The position numbers and the translations under genes were made by a program. Shown in pieces: positions 21,878 to 30,187 of a stretch of DNA of 64,000 nt. The DNA is taken from the NCBI RefSeq assembly GCF_001310815.1, contig NZ_BAZK01000008.1, forward strand, positions 310,001-374,000, in the 5' to 3' direction. Source of the stretch: Pseudovibrio denitrificans JCM 12308. GTDB lineage: Bacteria > Pseudomonadota > Alphaproteobacteria > Rhizobiales > Stappiaceae. The notes under the pieces were generated by a model. The model searched no databases, was not told the origin of the DNA, and was given only the letters and a program-made list of their open reading frames with translations. How positions within the stretch are numbered: position 1 is the first letter of the stretch; every line of letters begins with the position of its first letter.

Positions 21878-22532
21878 TGATTGAGTTTCAAGACGTACGA
21901 AAAACATATCGCATGAAAGGGGTGACCAAGACCATTCTCAATGGTCTAACACTGAAACTTCCTGAAGGACGAAACATCGGAGTTCTTGGCCACAACGGCG
22001 CAGGGAAGTCTACATTTATGCGTTTGATTGCAGGGGCAGAGTTACCGGATAGTGGTCGCATTAAACGTAATGTCAAAGTATCCTGGCCGCTTGGCTTTGG
22101 TGGAGGCTTTGCTGGTCAGATGACTGGCATCGAGAATGTGCGTTTTGTTGCTCGTATGTACGGTGAAGATACCGAACGGATGGTGGAGTTTGTTGAGGAG
22201 TTCTCTGAGCTAGGCAAATCTATGACACTCCCAATACGTACTTATTCGAGCGGCATGAAAGCACGTTTGGCCTTCGGTGTAAGTATGGCTGTGAACTTCC
22301 AGTGTTATCTGATCGACGAGATCACGCTGTCGGAGATGCACGTTTCAAAAAGAAGTGTGATGAAGTTTTTGAGACAAAGCTTAAACACGCAAACATCATC
22401 ATGATTTCGCACTCAGAAGCTACAATTAAAAAGCTCTGCGACAGCGCTTGCTTATTACATGAAGGCGAGTTGACTATGTATGACTCTGTCGATGAAGCAC
22501 TTGCTCAACATCGTAAAAATCAAGAAAAGTAA
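21877..22532 (+). CDS. kpsT: Capsule ABC transporter ATPase, KpsT/RkpS-like (frameshifted)
   Basis: About 218 residues, normal for KpsT. Walker A is GHNGAGKST (38-46), signature YSSGMKARLAF, Walker B YLIDEIT. After LIDEIT the frame is lost: the expected continuation AVGDARFKKKCDEVF lies one frame over, starting near 22327. One added G (ACGGCTGTC for ACGCTGTC) restores the gene, including the switch His in MISHSEA, to the stop at 22532. It powers export through KpsM. If the break is real, export would fail. Confidence 0.9.
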
Positions 22533-23852
22533 ATGAGCAGAGTTTCTATGGCGGCTCGGTCAATTCTTATTTTGCAGTCTCATCCATCAGGGTTTTGTCG
22601 GGCGTTGGTGAAGGAGTTTGAGGCGCAGGGCGTTGCTTGTACTGTTGTTAATTTTTCACTGAGTGACTGGTACTTTCGGGTTGGGTTGGGCGCGAAGAAT
22701 TATTGGGGGCGGTTGAAGAACTGGCGGGCCAGGCTTGAGAAGCTGATTGATGAGAAGGGGGTGACGGACATCCTCTATTATGCGGATCGGCGGCCTTATC
22801 ATCGTATTGCGCATGATGTTGCCATGAGGCGCGGCATCAACACCTTTGCCTATGAATTTGGGTATATGCGGCCAGACTGGATCACGCTGGAGCGTGGCGG
22901 GATGGGGGTCTATTCTCACTTCCCCAACGATCCTGAGCAAATTCAGAAATGCGCAGCAGATCTGCCGGACCTTCGGGCGGCGGGGCGGTTTCCGCATGCC
23001 TTTTTGCAGGAAGCAACCAATGAGGTGATCTGCAACCTCATTCCGGTATTCTTTCCCTATCTCTACCCGTTTTATCAACGTGACCGGTATTATCATCCGT
23101 TCCGCGATTACTTCAGTTACATTCCGCGGTTGATGCGTCAGAAGCGGCTTGGTGTGGAAGCGGAAGAGACAATTGCGCGGCTAGTTGAAGAGCATGCCAA
23201 CTACTTTGTGGTTCCTATGCAGATGCAGGGGGATTATCAGATCCGGCACCACTCACACTACAAGCACCTTTCCAGCTTTATTCGGGAGCTTTTCAGCACG
23301 TTTGCGGAAAGTGCACCTGCTGACAACAAGCTGGTGTTCAAGCTTCATCCGTTTGACAACAACGTGGAGAACTGGCCGCAGGTTATCCGCGATGTTGCGG
23401 CGGAGTTCGGGTGCCAGGACCGGACGATCATCATCGATGGCGGAAACCTGAGAAAGCTGCTCAAGCACTCCCGTGGCTGTGTGCTGGTGAACAGTACGGT
23501 AGGGATGGAATCCCTTAGTATCGGCGTGCCGGTGAAGGCGATGGGCACTGCTGTCTATGATATTGCCGGATTGACGGATCAGCGCTCTTTGGGTGAGTTT
23601 TGGAAGGAACCTTTAAAGCCGAATGCTGACCTTTATCATGATCTGGAAAAGCTTATGGGACATACCATTCAGGTGCGTGGAAGCTTTTTCAATCCGGAAG
23701 GCCGGCAGCTGGCTGCTAAAGAGTTTGTGAAACGCATATTGAATGACGGCGTCAACGGGCATGACGCTTATGTTGAAACACCGCCACGCCTGGCGCAAGC
23801 CAAAGCGGCGGGTACTCCTATTCCAGATGATTGTTACTGGAGTGACAAATGA
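22533..23852 (+). CDS. rkpJ: Capsule biosynthesis protein, KpsS/RkpJ-like, copy 1
   Basis: 439 residues. Sequence such as YYADRRPYHRIAHDVA, FEFGYMRPDWITLERGG (as EFGYMRPDW), HYKHLSSFIRELF and VFKLHPFDNN is typical of the capsule-synthesis family PF05159 (KpsS, KpsC, RkpJ). In E. coli group 2 capsules KpsS and KpsC add the beta-Kdo linker to the lipid terminus. The gene begins directly after the kpsT stop and overlaps copy 2 by 4 nt (ATGA), so the three are one operon. GC content rises sharply here. Confidence 0.82.
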   Translation: MSRVSMAARSILILQSHPSGFCRALVKEFEAQGVACTVVNFSLSDWYFRVGLGAKNYWGRLKNWRARLEKLIDEKGVTDILYYADRRPYHRIAHDVAMRRGINTFAYEFGYMRPDWITLERGGMGVYSHFPNDPEQIQKCAADLPDLRAAGRFPHAFLQEATNEVICNLIPVFFPYLYPFYQRDRYYHPFRDYFSYIPRLMRQKRLGVEAEETIARLVEEHANYFVVPMQMQGDYQIRHHSHYKHLSSFIRELFSTFAESAPADNKLVFKLHPFDNNVENWPQVIRDVAAEFGCQDRTIIIDGGNLRKLLKHSRGCVLVNSTVGMESLSIGVPVKAMGTAVYDIAGLTDQRSLGEFWKEPLKPNADLYHDLEKLMGHTIQVRGSFFNPEGRQLAAKEFVKRILNDGVNGHDAYVETPPRLAQAKAAGTPIPDDCYWSDK

Positions 23853-25147
23853 CTTCAGAAAACAACCGCTGCATTTTGCTGCTGCAAGGGCCGCTCTCCA
23901 AATACTACGCACGTACAGCGCACCACCTGGAGCAACTGGGTGCGAAGACGCTGAAAGTGCATTTTTGTGGCAGCGATGTGCATGACTGGGAGCAGACTGA
24001 CTCCATCCATTTTGCAGAGCCGGAAGAGAACTGGGAGCTGTTTCTGGAAGCGCTTATCGTTGCGCATGGGGTGACGGATATCCTGCTGCATGGAGATCGT
24101 CGCTACTATCACAAGGTGGCCATTGGCGTTGCCAAGCGGCTGGATGTGAACATCATCGCCACTGAGCTTGGTTATCTGCGTCCTGACTGGATGACAGTGG
24201 AGTTTGGCGGCTGTTCCGCTCTCTCGCACTTCCCGCAGAGCAAGCAGGAGTTGATGGCACTGGAAACGCCTGCGCAAGAGGATAGCAGCGCCGTTGTTTA
24301 TCCGGGCAGTTACAAGCAGATTGTGTTGCAAGAGCTGGGGTTCACCTTCTACAACGCACTGCACGCTCGCAAGTTTCCGCATTATCGCAATCACCGCACA
24401 GAACCACGCACGCAAGTTTATGGTGGTTGGCTGAAGGCTCGGATGCAGGCCAAGAAGCGGCGTCAGGAAGCTGAGGTGATATGGGAGCAGCTGAAGCAGA
24501 GCGGCATGCCTTATTACCTGTTTGCACTGCAGCTGAATGGTGATTTTCAGATCAGGGACCACTCCCCGTTTGGCAGCATTTATGAGGCCATTGAGAAAGT
24601 CATCGCTTCCTTTGCACGCAATGCGCCGGATGGAACGCTGCTGCTGTTCAAAAGCCATCCGCTGGAGTACCGCTTCAAGGATCTTTCCCGCGCTATCGTT
24701 GAGGCCAGCCGTATGCATGGGGTTGAGGGCCGGACGCAGCTCATCCATGGGCGGACGATCAAAGAACTGGCAGAACCCTCCCTTGGCATGCTGACCATCA
24801 ACAGTTCTGCAGGTATTGAAGCGCTGGAGTATGGCGTACCGACCTGCTGCATTCTGCCAACTATTTACGATATGGATGGCCTGACTCATCAGGGCGATTG
24901 GGAAGAATTCTGGCGTTCCGCGACACCGCCAGAGCCGGATGTGTTCCGTAAGTTTGTCGAGGCGCTCAAAGCCACCATTCAGGTGCGCGGCACGCTTTAT
25001 AACGCCGAGGGGTTGGAAGCTGCTGCAAAGGGAACGGCAGAGAAGATCCTCTCAACCGCTTATGCTGAGCAACGTTTGAAGCGCATGGAGCCGCCGCGTA
25101 TGGCCAAGGCGCGGAAGATGGGCGTTACTTACGATCACTTTATGTAG
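23849..25147 (+). CDS. Capsule biosynthesis protein, KpsS/RkpJ-like, copy 2
   Basis: 432 residues and clearly paralogous to the preceding gene: matching blocks include HGDRRYYHKVAIGVAKRL, TELGYLRPDWMTVE, QIRDHSPF, LFKSHPLEY, INSSAGIEALEYGVP and a shared C-terminal IQVRGTLYN-type block. Both copies keep the same apparent core, so neither looks decayed. They may act in sequence, as KpsS and KpsC do when building an oligo-Kdo linker, though both here have KpsS-like length. Confidence 0.8.
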   Translation: MTSENNRCILLLQGPLSKYYARTAHHLEQLGAKTLKVHFCGSDVHDWEQTDSIHFAEPEENWELFLEALIVAHGVTDILLHGDRRYYHKVAIGVAKRLDVNIIATELGYLRPDWMTVEFGGCSALSHFPQSKQELMALETPAQEDSSAVVYPGSYKQIVLQELGFTFYNALHARKFPHYRNHRTEPRTQVYGGWLKARMQAKKRRQEAEVIWEQLKQSGMPYYLFALQLNGDFQIRDHSPFGSIYEAIEKVIASFARNAPDGTLLLFKSHPLEYRFKDLSRAIVEASRMHGVEGRTQLIHGRTIKELAEPSLGMLTINSSAGIEALEYGVPTCCILPTIYDMDGLTHQGDWEEFWRSATPPEPDVFRKFVEALKATIQVRGTLYNAEGLEAAAKGTAEKILSTAYAEQRLKRMEPPRMAKARKMGVTYDHFM

Positions 25148-25161
25148 TTTGAGGGGGTGCA

Positions 25162-25908
25162 GTGCAGATCTGTCTCATTTCCAACGCGAGTGTCTACACA
25201 GATGCAGCCCTGCATTCATTGCTGGCTCACCCTGAGATCAAGATCGCGGGGTTGGTGAAGTGCACCTCTGTCGTTGGCAAACGGGATGACTGGCGGGCCT
25301 ATAAAGATCTGATCCTTCGCTCAGGCCCGCTCTATGCAGGCTATCTGGGTGCAGTGACCAAGCCTGCCTACCGGCTGCCGCACGTCCCAAAATGGAAGAG
25401 CATGAGCGTGTGGGCGCATAGCCTGCAGTGCCCTATCCTGCGCACGACGGATGTGAGTGCCCCGCAAACATTGGATTTCATTGAAAGCTGCCAGCCGGAC
25501 ATCATCCTGACGGTGCATCTGGGGCAGATCCTGAATGCCGCGTTTTATGAGCGCTTTGCGGGTAAGACCTACAACATCCACCCCGGCAAACTGCCGATCT
25601 ATAAAGGGCCGGATCCGGTCTTTCATGCGATCATGGAAAATGAGCAGGCCTTTACGGTGAGCTTGCATGAGAGCATTCAGAAGATTGATGCGGGCAAGGT
25701 GCTAGCGGAAAAGACGGTGGTGCCTGTGAGGCGAACGCTTTTCCGTACCAATCTGGAGCTTTTCAGCAAAGCGGGGCAATTGGTCGGCTCGCATTTTCTT
25801 GGCAAGAATGACTGCATGCCCGTGCCGGACGATAGGGCCCCGCGATATCGCAGCTGGCCCACCAATGGCGAGGTTCTGCGGTTTCTGGCGCGAGGCCACA
25901 GACTCTAA
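25162..25908 (+). CDS. Formyltransferase-family protein in the capsule operon
   Basis: 248 residues from GTG 25162, with GAGGGGG 6 nt upstream. The fold of methionyl-tRNA or GAR formyltransferase is indicated by DIILTVHLGQIL, then NIHPGKLPIYKGPDP and HESIQKIDAGKVLAE, which keep the family's catalytic Asn, His and Asp. The usual C-terminal tRNA-binding domain is missing. Stand-alone members of this type N-formylate amino sugars; that is inferred here from its place 14 nt after the second KpsS-like gene. An amidated or other one-carbon transfer cannot be excluded. Confidence 0.72.
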   Translation: MQICLISNASVYTDAALHSLLAHPEIKIAGLVKCTSVVGKRDDWRAYKDLILRSGPLYAGYLGAVTKPAYRLPHVPKWKSMSVWAHSLQCPILRTTDVSAPQTLDFIESCQPDIILTVHLGQILNAAFYERFAGKTYNIHPGKLPIYKGPDPVFHAIMENEQAFTVSLHESIQKIDAGKVLAEKTVVPVRRTLFRTNLELFSKAGQLVGSHFLGKNDCMPVPDDRAPRYRSWPTNGEVLRFLARGHRL

Positions 25909-25949
25909 CCTCTGATTACGCGTGTTCTCACAGAACCTGCAAACGCATT

Positions 25950-26882
25950 CTAGTCAGCTCTGACAGCCACCTTCTCAGCCGCTTCCGGCTCGCCAGCTGC
26001 CGCCTTTTCCGCATCGCGGATGCGCTGACGGGAGAGGGAGAACAGGCCTGCGCCAACAACGACGATTGCGCCAAGAATGGTGCTCCAGACCGGCAGATCG
26101 GAGAACACAAGGAAGCCGATTGGGATGGACCAGACGAGCTGCAGATAGTTGAACGGCTGGATATCGCTCGCCTGAGCCAGCGAGAGAGCCTTCATCAGCA
26201 GGAAGTGCGCGGAGGTTCCCGTGGCACAGATGCCAAGTAGCAGAACCCACTCCACCTCATCAAACGCCATCATGTGCTGGGAGCCGATGATGGTGGAAAG
26301 CACAGTGCCCACGATGCCCACGTAAAGGAAAGAGGTCAGCGCGCTGTCGTCCTGGCTCGCAAGGCGCGTGAACAGCTGGTAGAGCGCGAAGCTGACGGAC
26401 GCAGCCAAAGCCACAACAGCACCCCAGCCGCCGATGTTGCCATCTGGCTGCAGCATGATCAGCAGGCCCGCCATACCGCACACCATTGCCGTAATGCGGC
26501 GCCAGCCAACAGTTTCACCCAGAAACACAGCAGCGAGGCCGGTGACGATCAATGGATGGGCTTGAAAGATTGCAGTCACATCCGCCAGTCCCAGCATGCT
26601 GAAGGCAAAGGTAATCAGACAGATTTCGGCAAACAGCAGCAGACCGCGGAAGATTTGCAGGCCCGGGCGCTTTGTGCGCACCACGTTGTAAAGCCCCTGC
26701 TCGCTGATCATGGCCCAACCGACAGCAATCGCCAACAGCACCCAGAAACGCACCATCATGATGAACCAGATCGGATGATCTGACACCAGCTGCTTGGTGA
26801 TCGCATCCTGCATCGCGAAGATCAGCGTAGACAGGATTGTAAGCGCGATACCCATGTTTCGCTTGCTGAGGAACTGAGCCAT
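25950..26882 (-). CDS. DMT-superfamily (EamA) transporter
   Basis: 310 residues with ten hydrophobic segments in two EamA repeats. The first repeat carries AMQDAITKQLV and FQAHPLIVTGLAAVFLGETVGWRR, the second YLQLVWSIPIGFLVFSDLP. It is probably an inner-membrane exporter or exchanger of small metabolites; substrate unknown. ATG 26882 has AAGGAC upstream. It converges on the capsule operon, with only a weak hairpin (25924-25936) between. Confidence 0.88.
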   Translation of the reverse strand: MAQFLSKRNMGIALTILSTLIFAMQDAITKQLVSDHPIWFIMMVRFWVLLAIAVGWAMISEQGLYNVVRTKRPGLQIFRGLLLFAEICLITFAFSMLGLADVTAIFQAHPLIVTGLAAVFLGETVGWRRITAMVCGMAGLLIMLQPDGNIGGWGAVVALAASVSFALYQLFTRLASQDDSALTSFLYVGIVGTVLSTIIGSQHMMAFDEVEWVLLLGICATGTSAHFLLMKALSLAQASDIQPFNYLQLVWSIPIGFLVFSDLPVWSTILGAIVVVGAGLFSLSRQRIRDAEKAAAGEPEAAEKVAVRAD

Positions 26883-27163
26883 TTTTTGTCCTTGCTAGCA
26901 GCACAAATCCGCTTACGGAGACGAACCAGAAAGCGAATGAAGAGGGAGGAAATGTGCTGAAAAGTAATTCTGAATGCCAATCGACATTAATAATGCACGT
27001 ATACTCTGATGCATCACAAAGCAAATGCAAAAAACGCAGAGCAGCTATTTTTGCATCACAGTTCGTTTAGGTGGTGTCGTTTTGCGGAAGTGAGAGCGCT
27101 TATGCGTCGGTTCTGATTACGTTTGCGATAGCTCAACAGCGGCTGAAACCAAAGGATTTGAGA

Positions 27164-27592
27164 ATGAAACACCTTTTCCGGCTATTGGTTTTTCTCTTTC
27201 TCGCTCTGCCCTCAGTCAGCGCAGTCTCTGCTGATCAGCTGGATTCAAACATCGCCGTAGCCAGAAGTTCTCTGAAGGACTTTGCCCTGATCTCCTGCCT
27301 CATAGCCATTGATCCGGGCAGCTCGCTTGCCAATGATCTGGCGCTGTCCAAGCGGGCATTTTCCTTTGCGGGCAAAGGCCACTACATGATCATGCAGGAT
27401 GAGTATACGCTGGAGATGACGCACGATCCCTACTATGAAACGGTCGTGTTGATGCTTCAGGAAGCACAGAAGTTTATCGGGATCATGAAAAGCGGAGAGA
27501 TTTCACAGAGCTACGGGTGTTTTCAGGTCTATCACTCGCAGACCTTTGATGCGTTCATTGCCACGCAGGATGAGTACATCTTGCCGAACTAA
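27164..27592 (+). CDS. Secreted small protein resembling Tai4 T6SS-amidase immunity proteins
   Basis: 142 residues. The frame opens at 27071, but ATG 27164 has AAAGGA upstream and starts a clear signal peptide (MKHLFRLLVFLFLALPSVSA). The mature part has the layout I associate with the Tai4 family: KDFALISCLIAI near the start, a helical middle, and a C-terminal SYGCFQVYHSQTFDAF block with paired cysteines. Such proteins reside in the periplasm and neutralise peptidoglycan amidase effectors. No effector or secretion gene is adjacent, so it would be an orphan immunity protein. Family assignment is from pattern memory. Confidence 0.5.
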   Translation: MKHLFRLLVFLFLALPSVSAVSADQLDSNIAVARSSLKDFALISCLIAIDPGSSLANDLALSKRAFSFAGKGHYMIMQDEYTLEMTHDPYYETVVLMLQEAQKFIGIMKSGEISQSYGCFQVYHSQTFDAFIATQDEYILPN

Positions 27593-27603
27593 AGGCCACC
27601 CCG

Positions 27604-27873
27604 TTAGCAGCCTTCTGGTGCCTCGTGCAGCTCAGCAGGTTCGTCGCAAACACGCACCACTTTGGAGAGCAGCACAGTCACAAACGGGAAGACCAGCGAG
27701 CTGATGACCACGGCCAGTGCGAAGGCGACGGAAAAGGATTTGAACCACAGGGCCATAAAGTTTTCAACGAACCCGAGGTTCAGAACCAGCATGGCAAAGG
27801 ACATCAGCAGGCTCATAAAGAAGGAAATGCTGATCCGCAGCAGGTAGCCATAGGTTCGTGGGGAAACATTCAT
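27604..27873 (-). CDS. DUF2798-like two-helix membrane protein
   Basis: 89 residues with two hydrophobic helices (ISISFFMSLLMSFAMLVLNLG and FSVAFALAVVISSLVFPFV) joined by FVENFMALWFKS. This matches the DUF2798 pattern of small inner-membrane proteins of unknown role. It converges on the Tai4-like gene, leaving 11 nt between stops. Confidence 0.65.
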   Translation of the reverse strand: MNVSPRTYGYLLRISISFFMSLLMSFAMLVLNLGFVENFMALWFKSFSVAFALAVVISSLVFPFVTVLLSKVVRVCDEPAELHEAPEGC

Positions 27874-28131
27874 ACACTTATCTCTTTTTTATTTTGAACT
27901 CAAAATATATGAAATCAAGTCAAACTGTCAAGGTATCCCGTTGCATGGCAGATATGCAGTTTTACGGTTACATCCGCCCCTTCAGGACCACCAGCAATTG
28001 CATTGTATTTTCAATATGATCCGAAGTTTATTTCAGCGAATTATTAAAAAGGCCGCGGCTACACTCCGCCATCGGGTCAATCCCGCGAGGACCCTCGATG
28101 TGACCAGTATGATGCAATCGAGTCAGGCTCT

Positions 28132-29496
28132 ATGGATACAAACAACAGCTTATATCGCCCCCCGGCACCTCACCCTTACACCGAAGGTACGGGGGATTTT
28201 GATGGCGTTGAAACAAACCTCCTAAAGCACCTTCCCGAAGAACTTTACAAAGCAGATGTCGTTGATATCTCTACCTCTGACCGCACCAACTATCTGGTCA
28301 ACGACCCTGATCTGATCTCCGTTATTTTTGAAGAAAAGCCCGAAATCTTCGTCAAAGCAGAAGGCATGATCGAGCTGCTGCGCCCTTTGCTGGGTGACCA
28401 CCCGATCGTGACCAGCAACAACCGCTGTCTGGACCAGCGCGACATGATCCGCCCCATTGGCACCATGCGCACGCAGCAGGTCAACTTTGAACATATTCAA
28501 GATTCCATTGGCCGGTTCAGCGATTACTGCGAAGAAATTCGGAACGAAAACCGGGTCATCGACCTGTCTTTGCTGCTCCGCCGCCTCAATGCAGACATCG
28601 CCTACCGCATGTTGTTCTCAAACGAGCTGCCCAAAGACGTGTTCAAGGAGATCAACTCCCACGCCCGCGATTTTGAGCTGCGCATCTCACAGCTGATCCG
28701 CGAAACGGCTGAGCAAGGCGTTGCCTGGCAGTTGCCCAAGCTGCCGCAAACAGCCATGTATGCCGCGCAGCAGCTGCGCTATCTGGTGAGCATGCTCATT
28801 GATGGTAACATCCAGAGCAACAGCTTTTCTCACCACAGTTTCCTGCACAAATTCCTCATCGCCCGCTCCCCTGAAACCAATATTCCCTTCACCCGCAAGC
28901 AGCTGATTGATCACGTCACCACCATCCTGAACAGTCAGGAGCTGGCCGCTGCCGTGCTGATGTGGGCGTTCTTTGTGCTGTCCCAGTGCCCTGAGGCCAA
29001 GCAGAAGATCAGAGAAGAAGTGCGCAAGGTTGCAGGGCATGACGACATTCACTTTGAGCAGCTCTCCCGCCTCAGATACACCCGCAATGTGTTCCGCGAG
29101 ATCCTGCGCCTTTATCCGCCGATCCCACACCTGACGCGCCGCGCCAGCAGGCCGCTCAAGCTGGGCAAACTGGATTTGCAGGAAGGAACGCAGATCACCG
29201 TTTCTCCATGGATCGTGCACCGGCACAAGCAATACTGGTTCAACCCGGATCGCTTTGATCCTGAGCGCTACATGCGCAAGGATCAGCACATCATCATGAA
29301 GAGCTTTCTGCCGTTTGGCCGTGGCCTGCGCATGTGCACCGGCGCCAGCTCCGCCATCCTGCAAGGCACCCTCATCCTCGCCCGCATCGTCAGCAAGTTC
29401 GATATAGACATCCTCAATGCCGACAAGGTGGAGCCGGAAGGCGTCCTCTTCCTGGAACCAACCCGCCCCATCGTCTGCAAGGTCACACCGGTTTAA
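28132..29496 (+). CDS. Cytochrome P450 with unusual I-helix
   Basis: 454 residues, soluble. The haem-binding motif FGRGLRMCTG places the thiolate at Cys402. The K-helix ExxR is EILR (Glu323, Arg326) and the PERY block follows HRHKQYWFNPDRFDPERYM. The I-helix motif, normally (A/G)Gx(D/E)T(T/S), reads NSQELA (267-272): the acid is kept but the oxygen-activating threonine is Leu. No ferredoxin or reductase gene is adjacent. The ribosome site before ATG 28132 is weak. Substrate unknown. Confidence 0.9.
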   Translation: MDTNNSLYRPPAPHPYTEGTGDFDGVETNLLKHLPEELYKADVVDISTSDRTNYLVNDPDLISVIFEEKPEIFVKAEGMIELLRPLLGDHPIVTSNNRCLDQRDMIRPIGTMRTQQVNFEHIQDSIGRFSDYCEEIRNENRVIDLSLLLRRLNADIAYRMLFSNELPKDVFKEINSHARDFELRISQLIRETAEQGVAWQLPKLPQTAMYAAQQLRYLVSMLIDGNIQSNSFSHHSFLHKFLIARSPETNIPFTRKQLIDHVTTILNSQELAAAVLMWAFFVLSQCPEAKQKIREEVRKVAGHDDIHFEQLSRLRYTRNVFREILRLYPPIPHLTRRASRPLKLGKLDLQEGTQITVSPWIVHRHKQYWFNPDRFDPERYMRKDQHIIMKSFLPFGRGLRMCTGASSAILQGTLILARIVSKFDIDILNADKVEPEGVLFLEPTRPIVCKVTPV

Positions 29497-29570
29497 ACTC
29501 CAATACCCCTCGACGTCCCTTCATCATCAATGCTAGGGAAGCGCAGTGCTGCGCGCCGGGGGGAAGAGCG

Positions 29571-30083
29571 ATGTCCATTGAACTGAAACCGATGACACAG
29601 GCCGATGTGTCTGCGCTGATGAACCTGTTTCAGCTCTACCTCTATGACATGTCAAAATACATGCACTGGCCGATCTCCCAGGAAGGTCGGTTTGAGTTTG
29701 ACGAGAACATCGTGCTTGCCTACTTCCGGCAGGCAGATCATCACCCCTATTTCATCATGAGCAACGGCGAGATCGCAGGGTTCGCGCTGGTCCGGCGCTA
29801 TCCTTATGATGCCGATCTCATCGACATGGGCCAGTTCTTCATTCTTGGAAAGTTCAAGCGGCAAGGGCTGGGACAGGCCGCGTTAAAAGCCTGCCTGCAA
29901 CGACACCCCGGCGATTGGCAAGTGCGTGTCCTGCCCCAAAACGCAGGCGCCCAGAGCTTCTGGACCAAAACCATCACCACCCTCACCAACAACGCTCATC
30001 ACACCAGCACCGGCGATTATCAGGGCACGGAGATGACCTTCATCCATTTCTCCAGCGAGAGCGCTCTTTGCTCTGCGGATTAG
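29571..30083 (+). CDS. GNAT-family N-acetyltransferase
   Basis: 170 residues from ATG 29571, which follows a GGGGGGAAG ribosome site; the open frame upstream overlaps the P450 end and is not native. The acetyl-CoA loop is KRQGLGQAAL, after the beta strand DMGQFFILGKF. The N-terminal part (LYLYDMSKYMHW) matches GNAT proteins of unknown substrate. It follows the P450 by 74 bases and may be co-transcribed. Confidence 0.82.
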   Translation: MSIELKPMTQADVSALMNLFQLYLYDMSKYMHWPISQEGRFEFDENIVLAYFRQADHHPYFIMSNGEIAGFALVRRYPYDADLIDMGQFFILGKFKRQGLGQAALKACLQRHPGDWQVRVLPQNAGAQSFWTKTITTLTNNAHHTSTGDYQGTEMTFIHFSSESALCSAD

Positions 30084-30187
30084 CAAAGTCATAGGAAGAT
30101 CAATCACAAACGGGTTACAGGGGCTTTTCGTTGGCGGGAGCTCTGCCTATTATCTCTTCAAAATTTGAGTGGTGATTGGAGAATTGA

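Noticed and set aside
25924..25936. GTTCT-cac-AGAAC hairpin as terminator of the capsule operon
   Set aside because: Only 5 bp, no T run; too weak to call.
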